This document shows positions 26,901 through 37,490 of a stretch of 64,000 nucleotides of DNA, piece by piece. The notes under the pieces were generated by a model. It was not told the origin of the DNA, did not search any database, and saw only the letters and a program-made list of their open reading frames with translations. A program made the translations under genes and the position numbers. The first letter of the stretch is position 1; each line of letters opens with the position of its first letter. The stretch is from Sweltsa coloradensis (taxonomy: Eukaryota > Arthropoda > Insecta > Plecoptera > Chloroperlidae). The stretch is taken from positions 124,001 to 188,000 of the forward strand of contig JAMZAV010000096.1 of NCBI GenBank assembly GCA_024449915.1, in the 5' to 3' direction.

Positions 26901-29900
26901 TGTAATTTTAACCATGCTGGATGCTAAAAATACATTCCCCATATAATTTAACTTCAACACTGGTCTGGTATTATTATGAGCCACTGACATCAAAACAACT
27001 ATAGTAAAAAAAATTTATTATTACACCTAACCGGTACATCTAGAATGTAATTTTATTTATAGTGTTTGCTAAAAATACATTCCCCATATAATTTAACTTC
27101 AACACTGGTCTGGTTTTTATTTACTACAATTCAGAAATTAAAAAAGTCCGCCCCAACCGGGAATCGAACCACGGATCTCCCACATTTCTGAATTGTAGTA
27201 AATAAAAACAATTACACCCATGGGAGTGTTTCCCGATTAACCAAATCGATAAATGGTCTGGTTTTATTATGAGCCACTGATATTAAAACAACTATAGTCA
27301 ATTTACTATTACTAGAGATACGTTTTTTTAGCACTTAAATTTAGAAAATTTAGCATTAATTTTGCACAAATTTAGCATTTTAACAATTGGTTTCTTTTCC
27401 ACCAAAACCCTAAATGTAGGGTTCTTAAACTTCTTCTGGTAAATGATGAATTGTAGGAACATTCAATTTCATTATCGTCCATAAAACGCTAGAATACATT
27501 ACTAAACTAGTCTCAATGGCATTAAAAACATTATTTTTAGTAAAAATTAGCATTTAAATCGTCAAAATTAGCATTTTGTTGCATCAAAACCTAAAACGCT
27601 AAAAAAACTTATCTCTAATATTACACCTACATCTAGAATGTAATTTTATTTATACTGTTTGCTAAATTTACATTCCCCATATAATTTAACTCTAACATTA
27701 GTCTGGAATTATAATAAGCAACTGACATTAAAACCACTATGGTTAATTTATTATTACTACTACATATTGTTGTAGCTACATTTCTTGTAGCGTTAGCGCG
27801 AAAAACATTGCAGTCATTATGAAATTATTTTTCGTCTATATGCTATGCTATATTTTCACGGTTTCACTAAATCTTCACATAACGCAGGCAACAAGTTTTC
27901 AAAGAATAGAGCCGGATTGGATTACTGATTAGGAGCGTAATCTTCTTTATAATTATTACGCGGGATTATCTGCTGTTGCACGTTGAAATGAATTAGTGAG
28001 CGTCTCACATCCCCCCACCCCCCAGTTGATACATTCCGACCACTCTGATCCTCCAGGCTATTTTGTCACATTCTTCCTGGAAAACCAGTTGTTGACAAGA
28101 AGTTCAATTGGAATGTTTTTACGTCTAGACTCTAGACTCTGAGAAAATATATCCTTTTGGAAGCTGTTTAAATAAATAAATAAAAATAAATAAAAATAAA
28201 AATTAATAACACTCACACAGACCCACAGACTCACAGAAGCGCCGTTTGAGTTGACTGGAGACACTCAGTTGCTTCGCTCCCTCGTTTAATTACCTGCATG
28301 ACATACTTTTTGGGGGTTTAGCGGGTGAATTCCCCTTTAAATACATATTCGTATTGTTTATTTTTATAGAAATTAGATTTTGTAGGGGCCTACTATTTTT
28401 ACATGTTTTGTTTATTGATATAAAATTGCAGTAATGATGTATTTATTCTAGTTTAAATAAATAAATATGGCTTGGATCTCCGATGGTCGGCACACATACT
28501 GGGAAAATCCAACCCTACATTGCTATCTCTCGGAATTCTATCGCCAGTTTGTTTTCTATGCTTTTTCTCACCAATGTTCTATAGTCAATGGCCCTACCAA
28601 CAAATTCTCAGTATTCCCCTAGTTGGAAACAGAATATATAGCAAAACAACATATTGAATTGAAAGTTTATGAATTCCCCAGATTAGGTAGAATTTCCCGC
28701 TGCAAAACAAATTAAAAGTCCCGAGATGGCACTTTCGTAATATCTTTGTTTGGTATAAATTTATAAAAACTGGTCCAAAATAGCTCACGTGACAATTTGC
28801 ATCTAAACGACGAAAATATTCAAAATTAGTTTATATGTTAGTTATTAGTAGATCTAAAAAATGAATAACAAAATATAAATAATTGTGATAAATCATCTAT
28901 TTGGATGAGCGAAGCGAAGACTGCAATTTCACTGACCCCTCAAAAAATTTAGCTCCAATGTTTTGTTTGTTTGTTTGTTCGTTTTTCTGTCTGTTTGTTC
29001 GCTCTCTACCGGGCAAACGGCATAATTATGCGATCTTGATGAAAATTGGAGGGGACCTTCGAAATCTCTGATCTTAGACTTGCGACGTTTTTGGGTACAA
29101 TCGAAGAAATATTTCTCATGAATATCGTACTTTTACTATTTTTTTTTTTTTATTTTTAGTGCGATATTTTCGTGACATTTGGGCCGATTCTGACCAAACG
29201 GGTCGGGCTAGAACGTTCATATTTCACATGGACATTAAGGAAATGGTGATGTATTGCTTTTTGTAAGAAAAAGTTTGAAAATTTAGCCAGAATCCATATA
29301 AATAAAGGTTTTAATTTTTTTTTTCGAGGTTTATAAAAACAATTAACAAATAACAATAGAAACTTGACAACGCAATTACCTACAATGCGTTCAAAAAGCA
29401 CTTGATAAGTATATATATAGATAAGCACTTGTGTTGACCACAAGATCCTCCTAAACCAACTCGAATTCTATGGAATAAGAGGACTTACATTAAAATGGTT
29501 TGAATCTTACTTGACAAATAGGAAACAAAAGGTTAAAATTAAACATGAAAATAACATGGGAATGTGTATAGAGTATTTTTCTGATTGGATGGAAGTTAAA
29601 AGGGGGGTACCACAAGGCTCCGTTCTGGGGCCAATAGCGTTTTTAATCTAAATAAATGACTTACAAATGTACATGAAATTGATTAAAATAACAATGTTTG
29701 CTGATGACATCACAGCATTAATTGTACAAGACTGCCTTATGAAGCTAGGATTAGAGGCACAAGTAAACTTCGAACGAATTCATTTGTGGTTATGTGCAAA
29801 TACTTTGTCAATGAATATAGCTAAAACAAACTACATTCAATTTCGGCTACCTCAAAAACAAATAAAAAAACCATCCCAAAATAGAGATAAATAATGTTGA

Positions 29901-32900
29901 AGTAGAACGAGTTATAGATATTCCCTTTCTTGGTTTAACCATTGATGAAAACTTAAATTGGGAAGCTCATTTAAATAAACTTACCTCAAGATTAGGGTCG
30001 GCATGTTTTGCATTGAGAATAATTTATGAATCTGTTGGAGCAGAAACGGCTAAAGTAGCTTACCATGCATATTTTGAATCCATTGTGAGGTATGGCATAC
30101 CAGTTTGGGGTAGTACGACACATTTAGGAGATATATTTAAAATCCAAAAGAAGGCTGTCCGTGTAATTGCGGGATTAGGCATCAGAGAATCCTGTGTAAA
30201 TTACTTCAAAAAATTAGAAATACTTACAGTACCGGTACCTTGTATTTATGTATATGAATTGTTAAAACTCATTGCTAAACATCGGATAGAAGCTTCAGTA
30301 AATAAAAATATGCATGGACATGACACTAGGAATAAAGAAAAATATTATGTAGAAAGATGCAACTTGACAAGGAGCCAAAAAGGGTCTCACAGGAGAGCCC
30401 TAACATTTTTTAATTGCTTACCCGAGAATATTCGAGCAGAAAAAGAAAACGTAGACAAATTCCTCCGAATAACTCAACAGTACCTGAAGAAAAATGCTTT
30501 CTACTCAATTTCTGATTTTCAAAAGGGGGAAACAGTCAAAGATACTAGTGGGGCATAGTAGGATAAATCAGGTTCACTAGAAAATGGTAAAATGATAGTC
30601 AAGCAATAGTATGTGATAGGATATTTATTTTAGATGTATAATTTACATTTTATCAGACAACAGGTTTTATCATGTAGGATGGTAAATTGCAGTTACCATG
30701 CATTCTACATCCTGTGATTGATGATTTTAAGTTAAGTGAATAGTGATATGAAAATGTGTATTTGTGGACTGAATTAATTATTATGTGTATGATATGAATG
30801 TAAATGTAAATTTTTAATTTAATTTTAAGATACTGACATGTAAAATACCCCGAACACGCTGTGCAAGGGGTCAACTTTACAAAAATAAATACAATACAAT
30901 ACAAAAAGAGATCCCACGCAAACTAAAAACTTAGAAAAAAAAGCTCATCCTTCAACGCGACTGAAATAAGCGTTTGCGAAGCTTCCTAGTTTTAAGTCAT
31001 TTAGTTGTGCATCATTGGATAAGCGAAGCGAAGACTTCAATTTCACCGACACCCCAAAAAATGTAGCTTGTGTATTTTTTCTTTTTTTCTATCTGTTTGT
31101 TTGTTCGCGCGCTACCGGGCAAACGGCATACTATCTTGATGAATGACCTTCGAAATCTCATAACTTAGACTTGCCACGTTTATGGGTACAATCAAATATT
31201 TCTTATGATTATCATACTTTTACGATTTTTTTATTTTAATGAGATATTTACGTGATATTTGGCCCGCGACCGGGCAAACGGCTACTCCGATTTTGATAAA
31301 ACTTTATGGGAACGAAATAAACACAAACACACGAACAATAACCACGGTCAGAAATAAAACACTTACCAAAAAGTGCGTAAATTTCCGGGAGCTCCGCTTC
31401 CTTCCTCAGACGCGAGGGAAGGAAGGAAGGTGTCTGAAGAAGGAAACAATGCTTCCAGAAAATTAACGCACTTTTTGGTAAGTTTTTTATTTCTGACCGT
31501 GGTTATTGTTCGTGTGTTTGTGTTTATTTATATCCTCCCGGTCTAAGAGTCTTGGTTTTTAATTTTTTATGGGAGCGTTAAAAATCACTGAAATTATATA
31601 TGTTATGATTTTAGAGACAATTTAAAGAAATATTTCTCATAGAAATCGTACTTTTACGATTTTTCACCGATTTTTAATACGATATTTTCATGATATTTGG
31701 GCCGATTCTGACGTATATATTGGACAAAAATATTTAAAAAAGCTCATCCATCAACGCGACTAGAAAAAGCGTTCGCGAAGCGGCCTAGTGTATGTATAAT
31801 AATGTTTGTTGACGCCCTTGTCGCACTATTTGCCGGACGGTCAAATCTCTGAATAAGAATCTGACAAATAGGCCGCTCCTATTTATTAGAAAAGGGGAGT
31901 TTGTCGATTGTAGACCGAAATACCGTTATTAGATACAACTTATTTTTATAAATAAATCTCGCTGTTGATAAAACTACCGGCCCAATAAGGTTCATCCTTT
32001 ATAATTGGGTTTGCATCGTTTATTTCTTACAGACAGTTGGGTCCCAGACCGGCTTCAGGTTTGAATCTCGTGCGATATTGAAAACGTGTTAGCCATTTGT
32101 AATCAAATAATTTACTTAAGGCTATTCTACCGCGTTTTTCTATTTTCCAAAATATGCTACTAAGTCAAAATATAGTGAATGGCTTTGAAACATGGCTATT
32201 TTAGAAAATCAAAAATATTTTTTCCAAATTTTTCTGATCCGGTACACGGCCAATATAGCCACCTCAAAATAATTTCAAACTTCAATTCGCCAGGGCACAC
32301 CATTCAACGTAGGGTGTTGTGCTTTTGTGACATTAATTTTCAACTGTTTTTCTTTGGACTGACTGAGAGAAAACAGATTTATTTTAACAATTGTCTTTCC
32401 TCCGAATTTTTTCGTTTGGCGGTACAAATCGGTAAAAAATACCGCCAAACGAAAAAATTTGCTGGAAAGACAATTGTTAAAATAAATCTGTTTTCTCTCA
32501 GTCAGTCCATAGAAAAACAGTTAAAAATTAATGTCACAAAAGCACAACACCGTACGTTGAATGGTGTGCCCTGGCGAATTGAAGTTTGAAATTATTTTGA
32601 GGTGGCTATATTGGCCGTGTACCGGATCAGAAAAATTTGGAAAAAATATTTTTGATTTTCTTAAATAGCCATGTTTCAAAGCCATTCACTATATTTTAAC
32701 TTAGTAGCATATTTTGGAAAATAGAAAAACGCGGTGGAATAGCCTTAAAGAGTTGAAAAGAAATACGTAGGTGCACCGCTCTAAACATGACTGACGAAAC
32801 TAGATACGTTTCTCACAGGTCCTGTTGGTGTATATGGTTTAATCGCATGCTTTGTAATTGTTTCTCCAGGTGATCCAGGCTCGAGCCCAGTTTGGCGCGG

Positions 32901-35900
32901 GTTTTTCTACTCACGAAATTAATATGCAATGTTAACATGCCTCTAATCTGTCTAATGGTGTATGTCTTTCTTACAGATTCACTCTGCATCACTATCTAAT
33001 TAATCAAATCACATTAATAACTATATCTATTTTGCCACTACGGCTTGTTAAATTAAATCACATATTTAATAAAACAACTACATGTGAGATGTAATATTAC
33101 AAATCCGATTGTTAAATTACCAAGTACATTTAATAAAACAACTACATTGAAGATGTAATATTATTAATCTAATATCCTAATATAACAAGAGGTGGTGTAA
33201 TTTTATTACCCTTATGTAGTTGCAATAGGACATTGTTGGATGTTAAATTACGAAGTGTTGAATCATAAAAACAACTACATTAGAGTTGTTTTATTAGCAA
33301 ATGTAACTATATAAAACAAACTAGTAGTCGTTTTATAACAATCTGAATGTATGTGTTTTAATATACGAACGTGTTGGGAATGCAAGCATAACACTACATT
33401 ATAGATATTTTTACAAGTAAATTTTTTACAGTGTAATACCCCTCAAGTGTGAATTCAGACATTTCAGGATTGCTTAATGCATGTTCAATTATACAAAATA
33501 TATCTGGGGTTTCCTCTTTACATAATATTTCCAACTGCTCCCCCTTATTTTTAACTGACTGTGCATTCTGATGCAAGATTGTAAATTTATATTTCCTCTC
33601 TACCATATCAGTACTACTTGCTATCACATTTAGGGCTGTTGTTAAGGATTCATTGGTGACAAGTGGATTGACAAAAAAGGGTGAGTTATAACAAGTCTAT
33701 CATTTTCCATTTCTAGAACATCTTCCTGCCACCTACCTGTCACCTCTGCCAATTCTTTTAATACAAGTTTGCTGCTGCTGCTACAGATCTCCTCCTTGAA
33801 ACCTAAAAACACACTATCACTATCACTATACCCGTCTCCTCCAATACTGTTTGCGGATGAGTAAATGGAATCATCTCCCGACTCAGTGTTGTAGGAGAGG
33901 TCCAGTCTTGGTTCCTCCAGGAATTCAGGAGCATCTGTCTTCATGTGGGTCTGCAGGTTTTCTCGCTTTTCCGTTGTCTTATCTGCTTGATCCCCTGCAT
34001 CTACAGTATGTATATCTTGGGTTCCATGCGCCTGATTGGTTTTGAGTTGGTGTTTGCTTGGTGTGGTCTTGGATTCATTGACTTCCCCTTTAAAGTCTCG
34101 ACTCGAAAACTTTGAGCCTAAAACCAAACTCGACTCGATGTCGAGTACTCGCACACCCCTACGTTTAACGTTATAAGCCCGAGTGGGCTTACAAAATTGC
34201 TTAAAAAGGGAAGGGAAGACTTATCTGCTTTTGCAAATACTATTGCAATCTTGAGCTAGTGATTGGAAAGGGGGAAAGAAAGATCTAGAACGCCACGAGA
34301 AGACTCAAAGTCACCTACGCAAGGAGAAAGATGTTTCTACGAGCTGTTTCCTGAAAACTCTCTTTTCAAGGGAAAATTACGGCGCTGTTGATGCAGATCT
34401 AAGGTGGGCTAACTTTGTTGCAGAAAATAATTTGCCTTTGGTAATAAGTGACAACTTTACCAATTTTTTTGTGAAGGGGACTAGCAAACTCTTATGTTTT
34501 GCTGCCCTTGCACAATAAAGTCCTAAAAAACATAACTGTTCTTGACCCATGTGAGAAGGAAAATGGTCAATGGCATAAACTGGAAAAACTAGTTGATAAA
34601 TTCCCTAATGTGGTGGTTGATGACGGTCGGGATCAACTCCGAACCGAGTTCATGGGCTATTCACTCTAGGAATCTCCAGTGACACTGCCATCTGATCGTG
34701 TTGACGTCTACTGGGAAGCAGGTTCTCGAGTAGAAGTAGATGGCAAGCTAAGATTCCCAGCCTTGAGTAGCCTAGCCAAGGCTATGCTCATTCTACCACA
34801 TGGTAATGCACATGTGGAGAGAATGTTCAGTAAGCTTACCAGCAATAAAGCAACTCACAGAAACTCAGCTCAGCTTAGCTCAGCTACTCCTCTTAGATGC
34901 AACCATTAGGACCCTGGGACAATGGCATTAGTCTTGTGTTTCTGTTAATAATATAACCTTATAATATTGAAACCTGTCTTTTTAATTCCAGTTGTGGCTT
35001 GAAGACGTAGCCCTGAGGTTTCTCTGTGTGTTGGCACTGGATCGCTTCGGGGATTTTGTCTCTGATCAGGTGGTGGCGCCGGTGCGGGAGACGTGCGCCC
35101 AAGCACTAGGTAATTTGCTTAGGTATAGATGAGGCCTAAATGGCTAGGATACTTAAACTGGGAACATGAATAAACATGTTTCAGTGGGGAGAAAGGTACA
35201 GAAGGACGACAGCTTACCTTAAAAACCGTTAGGTAGGTCGCACAGATACAAAGAGATGAGTTGTCAAAGTTGCTGATATGTTTCGACCAACTAGTGGTCT
35301 TTATCACTCGGCGTGAGTAGAGATGCTAAAGTAGTTCTAAAGTTAGCATGGTGTACAATGAAGGCGCTGTCTTTAACTGGTTCCCACTTGAACACCGAAG
35401 TTAAGCAGAATCGGGCATGGTCACGGGTAGAGTGGGTGACCGCTCTGCCCTGAAACTCACGTATACCGCTGGTTAGAGCAGATGGAGGGTTTGAGAGCTA
35501 GTGTAACGGCTTCGTTCTCCTCGACGTCTGCTCGGCAGTCCGGGTTAGTGGAGGAACCTATATGACTGTCAAAGTTACACCGTCCTTTCGGATGGGACGT
35601 TAAGCCGTTGGTCCCCTTGGTACTTTTCGAAGGAGTAGGCTACGTGCCGGTACCGGGTTTCCCCTCCTCCCTTCTGTTCATACTTCATCCTCGTCTATCA
35701 CCACTCATCGTCTCGACTAGCTAAAGTGCATAAATATGAGACGTTAAGCAATATCCCATCCCATCGAAGGCGATGTCGGTGGGTGGTGGCAGATGGAACT
35801 AGGTCTAGGGGGGGCAGAGCAGGGCACGCCTGCTACCTGTTGTTCAGGTTAGGAGGCTCGCGAGATCTGGTGATGTGTTGGTGTGACAGCTCCCAGTTTC

Positions 35901-37453
35901 TGAGCTCCAACTGCCTGCAGCAACTTTGTCTACTTATCTACGTATTTGTGTCTGTGCGGCTACCTAACGTTTTTAAGGTAAGCTGTCGTCCTTCTGTACC
36001 TTTTCCCCACTGAAACATGTTTATTCATGTTCCCAGTTTTAGTCCCTTCTAACATCAGGTTGTTTTACCTTGGCTAAAATTGTCTTTATTTATTTTGATA
36101 AAATATGATTTTGGTTTTTAAATTAACCTAATGACGTAAATATGATTGTGTTACCATGAGCTGTTCTACGTTCCTCCTGTATCCAGGCTCCATCCTGAAC
36201 CTGATGTCCCCCGAGGGAGTGAACGGCGTCCTGAGGGTCCTGCTTCAGCTCCTGCAACAGCAGGAGTGGGAGGCGAGGCACGGGGGGTTGCTGGGCATCA
36301 AGTACCTGCTGGCGGTCAAACAGGTGGGTCTGCTGATGATCATGATTAATATCCCATCTCAATTATTACTTAAATTTTCAGGAGTAGAATATTAATTACT
36401 AATGATTGATTGATTGCCGTTGCTTCCCACAGGACTGCATGGAGCCCCTGCTGCCCCAGGTGTTCCCCCACATCCTGGAGGGTCTGTCGGACTCCGTGGA
36501 CGATGTGGGAGCCGTGGCTGCCTCCGCGCTCATCCCTGTGGCTTCGCTCATCGGTCGGCAGCTTCCCGCGCAGGTGGCGCCCCTGGTTCAGAGGCTGTGG
36601 GATTTGTTGCTGGACCAAGACGAGCTCGCTGCGGCTTGCAACAGCTTCATGAGCCTGCTGGCGGCCATACTCACAGACACCACCGCAACGCTAGTGTGAG
36701 CCACCTCTTACTCTCTCTCTCTCTCTCTCCTCTCTTTCTCTCTCTCTCTCCCCATACATTTGCCTGTACTTGGTCCGCGGTGGCACACACGATAAGGTCG
36801 TTGGTTCGAAGGGTATGGCCCTACGCGGGCTTGAGTTATTTATAGAGACGTTTAAGCAACACAAATCATCATCAGTGAGGTCTTCCCACTCGTCTCCTCT
36901 CATTCTTCAACTCAATCGCTTAAATAAATAAATAAATAAATTGTATTTAGAGTCTCCCACTCAAGTTATTAGACGAGTGAGCGAAGCGAATGAGGATTCT
37001 GTTACGCACGACTCGATCGGGCCTTGGCCGTGAGCATTGTCCAATAAATGTTTGTATGTTTGTCTGTCCGGGCTCATACGGCCGAACGGCTAAATAGATT
37101 GAGCTGAAATTTTAAACAGACGTCCGTGACCAGGTAACTGAGAACTGCTAACAAAATGAGCGCAATCCGTTGCGATTTAAACTTACAATAAATACAAATC
37201 TTAAAAATTTGAACTTAGATTGCACATGTTTCATTTGCAAATACGTATAGAAGGCCACAGCCATGGTTATATAAAATAAATTAAAAACATTGATTTCGGT
37301 GACGGATAAAAAATCACACAGTCGGTGGTTATCACCACATGTTTTGATTTTTGTTTTCCTAAGTGTCAATGTCATGCGATAGAAAGTCTATACAGTAAGA
37401 TCCCTCTTATCCGATCTCCTCTTATCCGATATTCCGTGTTAACCGAGCCGCCC

Positions 37454-37490
<37 letters not shown>

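Larger units (their letters stand above)
26880..27780. repeat. irregular tandem repeat with nested MITEs
   Basis: A unit containing ACATTCCCCATATAATTTAA, CACTGGTCTGG and ATTATGAGCCACTGA recurs from about 26930, 27070, 27250 and 27660. Copies are separated by a tRNA-like inverted-repeat insertion (27115-27212) and a MITE (27313-27617). Confidence 0.7.
26092..33433. mobile_element. TA-flanked TIR element inserted in LINE-A (expanded by later insertions)
   Basis: Splits the LINE-A endonuclease. Ends are CACTCTAAGAAATA (left) and CACTGTAAAAAATTTA (right, reverse complement), flanked by TA at 26090-26091 and 33434-33435. This fits a Tc1/mariner-type TA duplication. Its own sequence appears to be AT-rich repetitive DNA near both ends (26800-27780, 33000-33430) with units such as AAAACAACTAYA and ATGTAAT. 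The rest is nested insertions. No transposase frame was seen. Confidence 0.6.
15325..34161. mobile_element. hAT-2: 18.8-kb composite hAT insertion with perfect 8-bp TSD
   Basis: The left end TAGGGGTGTGCGAGTA and the right end (reverse complement) TAGGGGTGTGCGAGTA are perfect inverted repeats. They are flanked by a perfect 8-bp duplication CGTTTAAC at 15317-15324 and 34162-34169, the hAT signature. Inside both ends are CGAGTCGAG runs. The original element was probably small, with parts at 15325-16250 and about 33650-34161. Nearly all of the 18.8 kb is later insertions: LINE-A, an LTR element, LINE-C, a TA-flanked TIR element, Helentron-like copies and LINE-B. It sits within hAT-1, inside BTAF1 intron 5. 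Confidence 0.85.

Noticed and set aside
32179..32589. 136-codon open frame
   Set aside because: It reads through both arms of a palindrome. The second half is simply the other strand of the first.
33891..34161. start codon at 34154 of the minus-strand ORF as a gene start
   Set aside because: The first ~25 codons lie in the hAT-2 terminal repeat, so this is read-through from transposon end DNA.
36414..36845. 143-codon frame overlapping BTAF1 exon 8
   Set aside because: Alternate-frame shadow of a GC-rich exon. The BTAF1 frame is clearly the coding one.
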